The position numbers and the translations under genes are program-made. Source: Pseudopyrenochaeta lycopersici (Eukaryota; Ascomycota; Dothideomycetes; Pleosporales; Pseudopyrenochaetaceae). Taken from it: a stretch of DNA of 64,000 bases. The stretch lies in the NCBI GenBank assembly GCA_003313425.1, contig NHZP01000014.1, positions 806,001-870,000 of the forward strand, given 5' to 3'. The notes under the pieces are model-generated. The model had not been told where the DNA came from, searched no databases, and worked only from the letters and a program-made list of their open reading frames with translations. Of this stretch, positions 35,108-49,300 are shown piece after piece (within the stretch, counting starts at the first letter, position 1; each line of letters starts with the position of its first letter).

Positions 35108-37993
35108 AATAATAGCGAAGCCTAAGGGGCGTAACAGTCTATTCTAGTTAGGCTATAGCTAATAAGAGTAGAAAGAGCCTATATAGTATTAAACTGTTAA
35201 CGTTAAAAATATAAATATAAGAGCGCTATATTGCGATACAGAGATTATAGGAGTACCTAGAAAGAGCTAGGTGTCTGTTTAACCCTAACAAACCTTTAAG
35301 AGGGATAGCGCTGTTGCGGCTAGCCTTTAGAACCTTTAAGAGGGATGGCGCTGTTACGGCCAGCCCCTCTACATTTTTAGAGCTAAGAGTTAACAGGGAC
35401 CAGCTCTATTAAGGCTATATCCTTATTATCTTGCTATAACAAATTAAGACTTCCTATAAGATAAGCGGAAGCTAACTTAGTAGCAGGATAAGAAGAAAAT
35501 AAATAAGAATAAGATAATAGAAAACAGAAATAAGAACAACTATAAACGATTAAGAAATAATTTAGAAGTAGTGCAGTATTAGATTTTAGTTAATTATCAG
35601 CGTTAGTAAGGAACTGCCTAGTAGTTGCAGTCTCCTTATTTAGTTATACTAAAGGGCTGCAGCAGCCTATTTAGGATTTAGCCTTCAGCTATCCCTATAG
35701 CTAAATTAACACTAGATTTACTGTTATTTAGATTAGATCTTACGCCTGCTATTAAGGTTATTAAAAAACATACTATAGATACTAGTAAAGTACATATACC
35801 TATAAGGCTAGTAAAGAAAGACTTTCTATTTATAAGAAAAGACGTTACTAAGTTCCTAGATAACTTTAATTACTAGGTAGATAATAGTAGCTATAATAAC
35901 TATTAAAAGATAAGTATCCTTTTAGATTTCTATAATACTATATATAGAAGCTTTATTAAGAAAATAAGGCTATATAGGGTACTAGACTAGAAGAAGCTTT
36001 AAGAAGTAATAAAAGAGTATTAGCATAATTAAGATATAGCTTAATGCATAGGAACGTAAGCGTTCCTAGAGACCTGTGTTTCTAAGACGTTAAGAAAATT
36101 TCTAGGACTATCTAAGTATTTAACTAACTTCGCAGCGTATAGTAACGCTTATATTAAGACAGGCTAGCTATATAGGATAGAGGCTAGCTTCTTCTTTACT
36201 AGAGGCCTTCTAAGAGAAGACTAGGATATAATCTTTATCTATATATATAAAAGGCTAATTCTAGATAAGCTAGAGAGTTTTAATATTAAGAAGACTTATA
36301 CGTATCTTAAGCGCGTGTACTGCTAGAGAGAGGGGATAAAATAGATATCCCTTAGCTATGTAGAAAGAGAGGCTAAGCTTATATACTAGATCTTAGATTA
36401 AGAAAAGAAAACATTAATAGCTAAGTAACTAAAGGATGTAGTTAATAACTATAAGAAAAGCAAGGTTTAAGAGGAAGCTAGGCCTACTCTTCTACCTAGT
36501 GTAGATCTAGAGGTTTAAGACCTTATTTTAGCTCTTAGTAACTAGAAGATTAGCCTAGCTAAGGTTAACAAGATAATAGTTTATCCTAAACTAGGTTAGA
36601 TTCTGAGGAACCCAGCTACGTACGCGTACTTTATTAGCCGAGTCGTCTTAAGAGATGATGCTAAGCAGCTACTATTAGAAAGGAATAATAGCTCTTACGT
36701 AATAATAGCTCCTTATAACTTAAATCCTTAGTAAGGCGCGATTACTATCTAAGGCTGTAAATATTAAAATATTTATAATATATATAACCTCCCTAGTTAT
36801 ATTACTAGAGAATATAAGCTATATTAGCTACTTTTATATCTTAGCTAGATTAGCTTTAAGTAGAATAGGGAAGTTAGATATAAGACTTACTATTTTAGTC
36901 CTTCGCATAAGAGGTTAGGGCAAATCTAAAGAACTACACCCTAAACGCTGTAGCTCTATTAGTTAAAATAGAAAATTTAGGAGTATTATAGAGTTACTAA
37001 TAATATCTTAGATTAGCTAGTATTAGTAGTATATCTAGAGAAGTTTAATAGAGTAGACTTAAGGCCTGCTTAATATTAAAAGCTTGGACTACTAGCTGTA
37101 TAGTAACAGAAGGTAGTTAGTCCTAATACGAATACGATTGCAGAAGATAGATATAGCAGGGCAGCTATAAGCCTAGCTAAGGATCTTCTAAACTTTTAGA
37201 ATGTTAGGATATTGCTAAGAGGCTTAACTGAGGCGTGTTTTACCCTTAATGAGGTCATATCTTAGGATATTATTCTTAGTGCTTTTAAGGAAGGAGCAGT
37301 GAATGCTAGCTTAACTTATACAGTAACACGCTCTTAAACGCGTTAGAATATTGGGAAGGATCTAGTTCTTAAGAAAGTTAGGTAGAGTAAAGTTTAGAAG
37401 TAAGCTCCTGCTAAACCTCCTTATTCTAAGTAACTAAAGCAAGTTATAATTAAGAACTATTATATGCCTGCTATAAAGGGTAATACTATATTTAAACTAA
37501 TAGATATTAAAGAAGTTAAGTAAGTAGAGCTAATTCTATTCGCTAGCTAAGCCTATAATAAGCTATTCTCTTTTATACAGCTTCTAGATAATAATAGAAG
37601 CTTTTAGAATTTAAAAGCTAAGCCTAAATTTATTAGTTAGAATAAGAAAAAGAAGAACTAGAATAACAGCCTTACTAATATAGAGCTCTATTATTTACTA
37701 GGCCTGTATCTAAACTATATTAACGTGTCTCACAAGCGAGCGCCGCGCACAAGCGAGCGCCGCACCCCACCAAGTTTGAGCACCTCTACCAGCGTACAGC
37801 TCAACCATAAATTCAAGTAATCTATAGATATTAATATGCAAGCTTAAGTAGCACCTATAGTATCGTTTTTACACGTGCGCGAGTTATGCCCAGTCTCTCT
37901 GCACCTTTTACAGCGCGATAGAGCCCGGCTGCTAAGGCCTGATTGCCCCCTACTTTGACGCATTTCACGCCTAATCTGTTAATCAGCCTCTTA

Positions 37994-39625
37994 TTAAGTA
38001 GCTATATCCTCTCCAACTCCCTTTATTAAGACTCCTCCCTTCTGAATCCACTTTCTCTTACGCTGCTTTCGCCGAGTTACTGCCTCATTAGCCTTCTCAA
38101 GGCTATCAATCCTACCCTCCATCAGCTTAGCTCGATATGCCCCTACTATAGCCCCCTTTGTAAACTGATTAAGCGCCTTAATAATTAGGGCTGGTGATAA
38201 GCTCTTATGCCGTCGAACGCGATCGCTAATTAGAGTCGATTGAGCCTCAAACTCACGTGGGTTCCTTGGTGTTTGAGGCTCCCATAGAGCTCCTTGCTGA
38301 GCTCCTTGCTGAGCTCCTTGCTCAGTTCCTAGCTGAGCTCCTAGTTGAGCTCCTAACTGAGCTCCTAACTGAGCTCCTAGCTGAGCTCCTAGCTGAGCTC
38401 CTAGCTGAGCTCCTAGCTGAGCTCCTAGCTGAGCTCCTTCCTGAGCTCCTAACTGAGCTGCTGGTGATGGCGTACGCAGCTGGACATCTAGCCTTGACAA
38501 GACAACGTCTGGCTGGAGAGGAACAAGGCCTGCTCCTCGAAATGCTGAGCGTATATTGACTGCAGTGAAAGCTTGATCAAATGCTGCTTTAAAGGCAGGC
38601 AGAAATTCAAGCTTAGTAATGTGGTTGATGTGGGCCTTGATCAAGCTCTCTATCTGGCGGCTGTACGCCTTCTTAAGAGGAGAGAAGCAGCCAACGTCAA
38701 GAGGCTGCAGCAGATGAGATGAGTGAGGTGGCATGCAGAGGGTATAGATGTTGCTCTCTCTGCAGATCTCTTGAAATTCAAGAGAGTGATGGCTTTCATG
38801 GCCATCAAGGATAAGCAGCCGACGCGCGCCTACTACCCTTGTCTTTGTATGAGCATCAAAGTGCTTTAGCCATGCTACTCTAAGCTGATTAGTTGTCCAG
38901 CCGTTGTCACTAACTGAGATAGCCTAGTCGCGTGGGATAGCTTCTTCCTGGTACTAGGCACGATGGTGATGCTGGCTAGCAAAGATTAGGAAGGGTGGGA
39001 TTGCCCAGCCAGCAGCGTTGATGCCTTAAATCAACGTTACCTACTCACGGTTGCCTGGCTGGATGGCCTTTGGCCGCCCTCTCCTCTCTGACCTAGTCAC
39101 GACTAGCTGAGTCGTTATCTTGCCTATCATAAAGCCAGCTTCGTTAAAGTTAAATGTATCCTTATCTAGTATGCCGTACTTTGCCTTTGTCTCCTCTACT
39201 CGCTTGAACTAGCTATTAACTAACTTTGGATCCTCACATAGAGCTCTCTGCCTGTCGTACGCTCGGGTAAAACGCGTCGTCAGACTGTCTGTACGCTTGA
39301 CAAAGTTAGATGGCCAATTTATGCCAACCTGACCTCCACCACGCGTTGATAGCAGCTTATTAGCCATATCACGGATAGCTGCGTACGTAGGCGGAAATCC
39401 ACGTTGATCTAGATCAAGTATATAATTAACTATCACCTCCTCTTCTAGCTAGGTAAGCTTCCTTGAGTTGGGCTGGCAATCGCGTCGAGCAGTAGTCCCA
39501 GCGCGTCGGCGACGGATTGTTCTTTCAGACACGTTAAAGATTGCTGCAGCAGGCCGGTTGCCACTAATTTGATGCGCATGAATAGCTGAGATAGCAAGCT
39601 GGATATCTGCTTCGTTTGAAGGCAT
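37994..39625 (-). pseudogene. Pogo/Fot1-like DDE_1 transposase with few nonsense codons
   Basis: Met at 39625 (MPSNEADIQLAISAIHAH) and one unbroken frame of 544 codons to the stop at 37994. In order: an N-terminal helix-turn-helix; a CENP-B-like HTH_Tnp_Tc5 domain (GFPPTYAAIRDMANKLL, VGINWPSNFVKR); NFNEAGFMIGKI, where the first catalytic D has become [15 protein letters not shown] with the second D; and [20 protein letters not shown] with the third. A short tandem run of QLGA units (about residues 345-400) follows the catalytic core, then a basic C-terminus. Several stops, for example in the region 38735-39208, break the frame. Codon text is much better preserved than in the host retroelement, so it is younger. 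Confidence 0.88.
38281..38460. repeat. 12-bp tandem repeat inside the pogo transposase
   Basis: About 14 copies of AGCTCCTAGCTG and close variants. On the minus strand they encode Q-L-G-A units. It is in-frame, so copy-number changes would not break the protein. Confidence 0.92.
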
Positions 39626-42600
39626 TTGAAGAGCGTGGTGTTGAGCTATTGTACGTTGAGATGAGAGAGGTGCTCAAACTTGGTGGGGTGCGGCGCTCGC
39701 TTGTGGGACACGTTACTACTACTATACTGCGTTAGGAGGTGCGTAGTGTAACTTTTAGGGACCTTATAAGCTAATATTAGCTTTAAAAATAAGTTAGAAA
39801 TATATTAAAAGCGATTAATAAGCCTGCCGCGTTGTTAGCTAGCGTAAACGCTGTAGAATTAAGTATTGGGCCGGCCAGCTAATTAGTAATCGCTAGGTTA
39901 GCTAAGCGAGACGTGCTGGAACCTAATTGGCTGACACCGCAGTGCCTTACTCCGCACAACCTCGCGTCCGCCTAAGTTATTAGGGATGTTTAGAGGCATT
40001 TTTCTAATAAAGAAAAGGTTAAATTAAATTAATTAGAGACTGTTAGTCTTAAAAAAGGGCTAAATTTAGGGCTTAACTTAATATAATTTAGGACTTTTAA
40101 TACCTAAACTAGGTATAAAGCTCTAGGAATATATAATACTTAGTATAAAGCTTAATTAATCCTACTAAATAAGAAGCTACGATAATTTAAACGAACATAG
40201 GCATAGCTTATATACAGTATAACCTTCTAACCTGCTAGGCCTTATTTAATAGGTATATAGTAAAGTGTCTTATTAATACTAGCGCACAGATAAACCTTTT
40301 AAGATATAGTGCAGCTAAGGCATTAAAGCTTATATATAAAGACTATAAGTAAGGTAGCTTATATTAAGATAGAGTAGTTACTATAAATAGAAGTACTAAT
40401 CCTTTTATAGGAACTGTGTAGAGTGTCCTAGTTAAAGTAGGTAAGGTAACTGTTATTAGTTACTTTAGGATTATTTAAAACCTAATAAGATTAGTAATTT
40501 TAGGTAGACCTTAGTGCGCTTTAGTAAGGTTATTAATTTAGTATAATATATATAGAAGGATTACATGCAGGATTATTTCTAAGAATAAAGACAGAAACGC
40601 TGTCTTTATAGCCTCTAATCCTGCTCTGCTGTATCTAAAAGACTATATACTAACTCCTAAAGATAAGGAAAATACGTAGTAAACACTTTTTCTAAGGAGG
40701 AGTGTCTAGATTTAAGTAGAAGATACTTAAGATAATATTTTAGTTTAGAATCTTATTTATCTTATACTTAGGTTAAGTATATTTAGGAGGCTAAGTTTAT
40801 AAAAGCTTCTATTAGATTTAGTAAATTTTTACCTATTTTTATAACTAATAATAAGTAGTAATTTAAAGAATAGGTAAAGTAAGTAATAAGCTATATAGTT
40901 AGAGCCTCTAAAGATCCTTTAGCTATACAAGAATTAGAGTCCTTTTTAGTTATGTGTAAACTTAACTGTTAGGCGTAATAAGAAAAGAGAAGGAAGTATA
41001 TAGATAGTTAGGTTAATACCTTACATAAGAGAGTAGCTAATAAGGTGCGACTTGTAGATATTCCTATAATATTAGATATTAAGGAGTTTAGGCGTAAGGA
41101 TTAGAAGCAGTATGCTGTTAAACTATAACTCTTAAGAAAAAGTCTAAGACCTCTTAATATAAGGCCTTTTAATTACCTTTTTAAATATAGATATATAGTA
41201 TTTCTATAAGGTATAAGATTAATACTAGAAAGGCTAGCCTTATAAAAGTTTAGATCTAAGTTAATAAAGTTAGAAGTTTAGCTATTTATTAAAATATTAA
41301 TAAATAGAGAAGGCGCAATTACTTTTACTTTCTCTAAGACAGAACAAATTATTAAGGATGTATATCCTCTATATAAGATACAGACTATTAAATATAAAGC
41401 TTAGTAAGAAAAATTATTCCTAATAGCGTAAGCTGTTAAGGAAGAGGTAGTTATAATATTTAATAACAGACTTAATTAAGGAGTACTAGAAAGATACGCT
41501 AGTTAGTATAGAAACTTATAGTTTCTAGTTAAAAAGAAGGATAAGAGTTATTAGATAATACTTAGGTTAATTAAGATAAACGCAGTATCTCTTAGAGATG
41601 CTAATCTGCCTCTAACAGTAGATAAATTCTCTAAGCGTTTTAGTAGATATTATATTCTGTCTCTTATAGATCTATTCTTAGGATATAACTAGATTATACT
41701 TTATCTAGATAGTAGAGATATAACTACTTTTTATACGCTAGTTAGTTTACTTTAATACTGTATAATAGTTTAAGGCGTAACTAACTTAGTTATAGTCTTT
41801 TAGTAAGTAGTTACAAAGATTATAAAAGATTATTAGCTATATACTATTCCTTTTATAGATAATATTACTGCTAGCAGTCCTAAAACTAACTATAGAGGAG
41901 AAGAAGTATTTCCTAGAGTAAGAAGATATATATTAGAATATATTTAATAGCTAGATAGGGCTCTAGCTAACGTAGAAAGAGCTAGAGCTATAATTTTAGG
42001 TAAGAAGTATTATTAGGGAGTCTCTAGATTAGGGGTAGTTAGATATAAAGTTACTGCGTAAGGGAGATATCTAGATTAATAGAAAGTAGCTAAGATTCTA
42101 GATTAGCTAGAATATAGAAATATAAAAGAAGTAAGGGCGTTTATAGGTATCTGTGTCTACTACAGGATATAGGTGCCTAGCTTTACTATTCGCGCGAAGC
42201 CCCTATTCTAGTTAATAAGGACTAGCGTTAAATAGATATAATAAAAGGCTTAATAAGAGGCTATGCGTACTTTAAAGTAATATATTACTTTAGCCCTAGC
42301 GTTAGTAAGTCCTAACTATAAGAATAGAGGTATAATTTTTATAGTAGTAGATGCGAGTAAAGAAGGCGCAGGCGCGTCTCTTAAATAGATTAGAGCAGAC
42401 AGAAAAAGATATCTATATTAATTTAAAAGTATAATATAGTTAAAAGCTAAGAGCCTCTAGTACTTAATAAAGCTTAAGTGCAAGGCAGTATTATAGGCGC
42501 TAAAGAAATTTAGAACCTAGCTATATAGATAATATTTTACTATTAAAATAGACGCTTAGACGCCTATTTATTAACTTAACAGATTATTACTTAACGTTCC

Positions 42601-44251
42601 TAGGTTAGTCTAAAACAGGTAGCTTACAGCTATCCTTACTTAGGACTTTAATATTAAGTATATTCCTAGAAAGAAGAATGTTATTACTAATGCGTTATTA
42701 CGTTATCTAAAGCTAGAAGGATAAGAACAGCTAGATAAGACTAAAGATAACCTTAAAGATTTTATTAAAAACCTAGTTACTAACTTTAAGTTTACTTCGC
42801 CTGCTAAGATAAGTAAGGTACTAAATAAGTAATACTTAGACAAGTTAGAAGTAATTACTTAGTTCTTAATAAGATTTAAGAAGCTTAAAGGCCTTATAAG
42901 GGCATAACTTTAAGTATAGAAGAAGAGGGCGATAAATTTCTTTATGCGAGAAGGCTATCTATTCTAAAAGTCTATAAGGAATATAGCTATTTATTAAGTT
43001 ATAGATAATCCTAATCTTAAGACTATAGCTATATAAGAAATATATTAACAGATTAGTTATAGAGGAGTAAACAGCGTCTATTTAATGCTTACTTAATAAT
43101 ACTAGTAGGAAAAGATATATAAGAAGGTGTAACGCGTAATTATATTATACAAATAGTGCTAGCAAAGATTATTAAGTTATAAGTAAGAAATACTAATAAA
43201 TACCTACTATTACGTATTATAGGAACAAGTTACTATAGACGTTATTTACATGCCACATTATTAAGGAAAGAAATTTATTATAATTATATAAGAATACCTT
43301 AGTAGATAGCTAGAGGCACGAGTAATAGCTAATAATAAGTTATCTACTGTCGCTAAGTTTTTATATAAGGAAATCTTATATTACTAGAGTATAATAAAGA
43401 TACTTACTATAGATAGCAGACCTAATTTTAGAAAAGTAGTTAATGCCCTTACTAAGATTTATTATATTAGGAGAATCTAAGTATTAGTATATAACTCTTA
43501 AGCTATAGGAAAAATTAAGGGTAGTTATAAGCTAATATATAACGTACTAGTAAAGCTTCCTAGACCTTAGGTTAATAATCTTCTAATAGTATTATAGGCA
43601 GACAGAATTTCTACTTAGAGTTAAACTAGATATTCTCCTTATTAGTTAGTTACTAGTTAGAATCTAGTACTTCTAATTAAGCTTACTCTTTAGATATTAC
43701 TATTTAGATAAGTAATATTAAGAGGCTAGTTATTAGCAGTGTAAGCTATACAGCTAGATTTAAGAGATTAATTTCTTAAGGACGTAGTGTTAAGAACTAA
43801 GCGCCTATAACGCGAAAAGAAGGAATATTAAGATAATTATAAGGAGATTCATTAAGAAGAAATTAAAGATAATAACTTTATACTAATATAGGACTTAGCT
43901 AGAGATATTAATATATTAAGAGATAAGAAGCTTATAAGTAGATAGCTAGGACTATATAAAGTCTTTTATACTAACTAAGATAAAGGTAACTATTAACTTA
44001 TAGACCTTAATAGCACGTAATTTAGAAACACTATTCTAGGATAAAGACTTAAACTATATGTACCTTAAGATAAAAGTAAGGTTACTTAGGAGTATTAAGG
44101 TCGTGTAAAGCTATAGGATCTATTATTATAGGATATTAAGGCTAACTTTTTACCGCCGCCTATTTAATTTAATAACTCTTAAGACGATAAGTTTATAGTT
44201 ATTAAGAATTCTAACTAAGACGCGATTTAGTTACAAGAGATAGAGAATAAC

Positions 44252-44456
44252 TGTTAGGGACTGTTAGTAGAGGTCGAGGTTAAGTGATATGGGATAGTAT
44301 TAAGACTAATCCTTAACCTCTGCTCAGAGGGGGTAGCTCTCGTTTATATACTAGCCCGTCTCTAGTGCAGTCCTGAGCCTTTCTGGGCTCTATCTAGTAT
44401 AGGTCTAAGGGCCCTCCGCTAGGTCGTCTCCCGCTAGGTCTAGTGTGTTTGTAACA
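44252..44456 (-). repeat. 3' LTR of the chromovirus
   Basis: 205 bp, matches 52197-52401 with mainly C/T and G/A differences. Confidence 0.92.
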
Positions 44457-45054
44457 ATTACCCTCCCCTTTTTTTTAAGGGTTGTCTCTAACCTGTATAG
44501 ACGTTACGCGCACGCTGTTCGCGCTGCCCTAGTCCTAACGCGTCTCTAGTTATTCGCTAGGTAACATAATGTGTTTCTTATAGGCGGCTTTTACAGCTTT
44601 ACCTATAAATCTTTTTACGTAAGGTAGCTGCCTTTATAACTGTTATACGGTTGCTGTTTCCTAGCTGCCTTAGCGTGTTCCTTTCTTGCAACTGCTATTA
44701 GCCAGGGCCTTACGTGTTTAGCTTATAAAGTTTGCGTGTGTAACGCTATTACGTAGGTAGGTTGTTATAGCCTATCCCTACTAGCTGCTCGTTGCTCCTT
44801 TACGTAGTTTGCTCTTTACAGGTAAGTTGCTAGCGAGCTGCTGCCTACGACTGCCCTAGTAAGAGGCTGGGTTTTAGAGGGTCTGTAGGCGCAGAGGTGT
44901 ATAAGTGTACTACTCCCCTTCTCCCTGCTACTTATATCTACTTCCTTCTTCTAGGCAATTATACTACTCTTTAACTTACTTAATAGGTTCCTAAATACTA
45001 ACTAGCGTAAGTAACACGCCTCTTCCTAGTTACATCTATAGTTTGCTTAGTAAT

Positions 45055-46190
45055 ATGCAGCTACAGCTGTTACTTACTTAGTTTTAGTGCAAGGCCTGTA
45101 TCTCTACTCTCTCTACAGTGTCCTGCGGGGACCCTGACGGCACAGTTTAGGGCATGTTTTATACGTTTTACTTAGGCGAAGGCTATTATGTCCGTAAGAA
45201 TAACTTTAGTATATACAGCTATTATTCCTCTTAGAAGAAGGGGGGTTATATTAAGGTAAGTAACTTACCCTTACTTCTAGGTTTAGCTGACAGGTCTCCT
45301 AGATTAAACCTTTATTTTAGCATGCTATTAATTTACTTAACTAGCTAATTATAGTTGCGAATTATAAAACTAATGCGGCCTTATCCTGTCTTTAACCTAG
45401 GGATTTACTGTCTAAGATCTTTATTATTAATAATCGTGTTGCGCTTGCCTAGACGCGTGCTTACAATTATACTGTAAAGTTACGTTAGGCCTTCTCTACT
45501 ATATTATAGGCCTATAATCGCCTTATTTGTTCCTATCTTAGGGGGGAGATTAAGTTTAAGAAGGCCCGCTAGGTGTCTTAAGAGTTAAACGTTAAGCAAT
45601 ATAAAGTAACTTTCTTACTACTTCCTTTAGTAATACATAGCTAATATATATAGTTAGGAATTAGTACGTCTAGTTTAAAGCGCCTAGAAAATATAGTTAT
45701 AGATAAAGGTATTAAGCGTAACTTTTAGTCTACTAGGTATTGTAGTAACTGTAAGCGTCGCTAGTACTATTACAGAACTAATATTTCTGCTAAGTCTAAT
45801 ATTAGTTTACCCTTTACTCCTTCGCCTATTAAGAAGTCTATTTATTTAGGTTTACCTTCTACCTTTAGTAGTTCTGTTAGTAGCTAGGCTTTAGCGCTTA
45901 GGATTACAGCTACGTTAGGTCCTAAGCGGGATTGTAATGCTTCTATATCGCCTTCCTTTTAGCCTTCTGTTTCTCTTAGCGCTTAGTCTGCCTGCCCTTA
46001 AGCTGCCCTTTATTCTACAGAGTCGCCCTTAAGTCCTGTTCCTATAAATACTTTTAACGAGGTCTTTTATAGTAGTCCCTCGCTCTTTACTAGTCCTCCT
46101 ACTAGTAGTTATGCGTCGCGTTATTCTAATCGCCTGCGTTAGGTAGATACTAGTTAGCGTAGAGGTAGTAACGTAGAGATAGGGGACTAA
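45055..46190 (+). pseudogene. Extra spliced gene inside the chromovirus, convergent with pol
   Basis: On the strand opposite to pol, an ATG at 45055 opens a frame to 45255. A 65-bp intron follows (GTAAGT, GCTGAC, TTTATTTTAG; 45256-45320), and a second exon runs 45321-46190 to TAA. The join is in frame and gives about 356 codons, in which the internal stops I read are TAA/TAG. The N-terminus is CKACISTLSTVSCGDPDGTV, then GMFYTFYLGEGYYVRKNNFS. The middle is helical (LLSKIFIINNRVAL). A basic RYCSNCKRR box follows, then a long Ser/Pro-rich tail. Family unknown. It does not overlap the chromodomain end. Either the element normally carries this accessory ORF or it captured a host gene. Function unknown. 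Confidence 0.6.
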
Positions 46191-46349
46191 ACAAGTCTAG
46201 GGCGTGTTTCTAGTAGGCCTTATACAGAGTGTATTAGTTTAGTTTATAGGTATATAGTAATATTATAAATATCTTCCTATTCTCTTCTAAGCTTCTTCTA
46301 GGGCTAGCCCTGTTATTATTCTAGTTATCTTCTAAGGGGTGCTTAGGGG

Positions 46350-49300
46350 TTACGCTCTAGGGATACTAGGTAGTCTTATAAGAGTTCGTTATAGTAGTTA
46401 AGATTCTCCTCTAGCTCCTAGGTTATATCTTTAATGCTCTAACTTAGCTACTTTACCTTAAGCTTACGCCCCCTTATAAGAGTTTCCCTATAATTTAAGA
46501 TTCCTTCTACTTTATATTAATCTCCTACAGGGGCGTTTACTAGGTCCTAGACAGGGCCTAGTTAGAACCCTCTCTATATTAGGGGTTCTACCTAGGGCTC
46601 TAATAGGGATACGTGGAAGATAGGGTGAATTCGCGCTATTAATAGCGGGAGGGCGAGCCTATATACTAGCTTACTAATACGCTCTTTAATATAGAATAGC
46701 TTTAGGTGTCTTACTATAAACTTCTTTAAGGGTCTTAAGGTTACTATATTCTTCGCCTGTAACAGCACTAGGTCTCTAACAGAGAAGTATTAGTTAGACT
46801 GTTTTGTATTATACTACTTTACATTACTTTACTACGCCTTTTTTAGGCGTGCCCTTGCCTCCTCCTATTATTAGTGCTATTTATTTAGTCTGTTACTAAC
46901 TTACCGCCTAAGTTCTAGTGCTCCTGCAGGACTGTCCTAGGTTAGAGGCAGTTTACAGAGCTAGTAGCTATTAGGGATTCTATTAAATCCCTTTAGGTCT
47001 GTCCTAAACGCCGCCTTAATAGAGCTTACGCTGTGTGCTAAGTAGTTTTTTAAGTTGTAGGCGTACTCCGCGTAGGGTAGTAGCTCTACCTAGTTATCTT
47101 GCTAGTAGTTTATATAGATGCGGAGGTAGGTCTCTAGTTCCTAGTTCTAGCGTTTAGTTTACCTATCTGTTTAGGGGTAGAAAGTAGTGCTAAGCCTGTA
47201 TTTAATTTTAAGGTGGTAACAAATGTCTAACTAGAACTAGCTTATAAATACTAACCCTTAATCTAATAGAAGGGTGTCTAGCAGCCTCTGCTTAAGGAAG
47301 TATTATTTTAGTAGTAACTCTACTACCTACTAGGACATAATCGTCTTTATTACAGGTAGGTACTAGATATATTTTGTAAAGTAATCTACTAGTACTAGTA
47401 TAGCGTCGTACTTATTCTCCTTATTATCTATTAACTTTAGTAGGTCTATAACGAAGTCTAAGGAGTAGTGCCTCTATACTGTCTTAGGAAGAGGTAGTAG
47501 TAATAACAGGCCTTAGGGCTTATGTCTCTAGATCTTATTTAGCTAGCACTATAAGTACTAGCTAATATACTTCTAGGTATCTTTCCTAAAGTAGGGCTAA
47601 AAGTATTTTCTTTAGAGGACCTTAGTAGTTTTATCTACTCTATAGTACCCTCCTATAGGGTTATTATAGTTCTTCTAGAGTATATTTACGCGGAGTAAGG
47701 CGTCCTTAGGGATCTACACTTTCCTACTCCTGCGCAGGAGGCCCTTAGGGTTAACTTCCTAAGTGCTAGCCTTCTTCCTTACTTCGCCTGCGTCCCGCCC
47801 TACTAGCGCTGTAAAGCTAGGACGGGCCTAATCCTGTGCTTACACTAGCTAGACGTGTTTAAGGAGGCGTCCTAGAACTTCTAGGGCGTAGGCGGACTTA
47901 TCCTGCGTAGCTACTACTGTAAGGTAGTTAGGTGCTATTACTTAGAACCCTAGGCTGCGCAAAGGCCCTTTAGTAGCTAGTAAGTACAATAGCCTAGCTT
48001 ATAGGTTTCCCTCTGTGCTAGCTTTATCGCCTGTAGTTTAGCTATAGGCAGGGATAAGTAATATATTACTAATAACTAACTACTTATTAGGGAATTCCTA
48101 AGTAGGTAGATTTTCTTTTAGGGGTTAACACGGACCCGGCTGGGTTCTGTCCTTAGGGAAGTATAGTTCCTATGCTACCTATAGGGCGGTTAGAGCTATA
48201 GACTCTTAAGGTGTCTACTATTAAAGCTTTTATTAGAGCGTAGGAAGTATTACACCCTTTAACGCTTAAAGTTCTCTTGCTAGGAGTCCTTGCGTAAAGT
48301 TAGGCCTTTAAGAGGGCCTGTCAGCGGGGTTCTTAAGTCCTAGTTTATACTCTACTTTAAAGTTAAATTCTACTAGCTCCTTAGCCTATTAGGCCTACTT
48401 AGGAGAGAGCTCCTTTATTATTATAAAGTATTAGAGGTTATTATAGTTAGAGAGTACCTAGATTATTATTAGGGTATATTAGAGGTAGTACCTCTACGTC
48501 CTAAATACTTCTATAATAGCGCAGAGCTCCTTATTATAGGTGTGCTAATTTAAGGATAGTCTAGAGAACTTCTTACTCTAGAACGCGACAGGCTTCTAGT
48601 AACGCTCTATTACCTACCTAGTTAAGGCTAGTTATAAGAGGATAGCAGCTATTACAAAGTCTAAAGTATTAGTAAGAACTATTACTAGTTCTACTAGGTT
48701 AAAGTGCTAAAGCACGGGGGCTTCTAAGAACTTCTAACGCAGCGTAAGGAATGCATTCCTTACGTAGTTAGGCTACGCCTATAGCTAGTACTATCTCGTA
48801 GGTCTCTTATAACTCTTTACAGCCTTATTTATAGCCTTACCTATAAGGGGCGTACTTAGGTCTATTACTAGGTTCTAGGCAGTTATTATATAGTCTACTA
48901 ATAGACGTACTATAGTAGAGTAGTTAAAGATAAATCTTTAATAGAAGTTAGCGAACCTAAGGAACACTTAGATGTCCTTATAGCCCTAGGGTTCTAGCCA
49001 CTCTCTAATAGTCTGTACCCTTACAGGGTCTATTACTACGCCTCCTAGGGTTACTATAAACCCTAGGAATTCTACAGATCTAGTAGAGAAGGTATACTTA
49101 CTTACCTTACAGTACAGGCCCTATTCTATAAGTTAGTCTAAGACCTCCTCTATGTAGCTGTTATAATCTTTCTTATTCTCTAAGTAGATTAGTATATTAT
49201 CTAGATACACTACGTAAGTGCGGTTTATAAGCCCCCTAAGGGCTCTATAGATATAGGACTAGAAGGTTACTAGTGCGTTAGATAATCTAAAGGGTAGAAT

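Larger units (their letters stand above)
37723..39713 (-). mobile_element. Fot1/pogo-type DNA transposon, 1991 bp
   Basis: Termini start ACGTGTC(T/C)CACAAGCG on both sides as inverted repeats, extending through GCCGCACCCCACCAAGTTTG. TA duplicates flank it (37721-37722, 39714-39715). On the left end the block CACAAGCGAGCGCCGC is present twice, so the left arm is longer than the right. It sits in the gag frame of the large LTR element and, once excised, the frame continues. Carries one transposase gene on the minus strand with a tandem-repeat segment. Confidence 0.9.

Noticed and set aside
38257..38559. Plus-strand E-L-L-A repeat protein
   Set aside because: Antisense shadow of the QLGA repeat in the pogo transposase, which has catalytic motifs on the minus strand.
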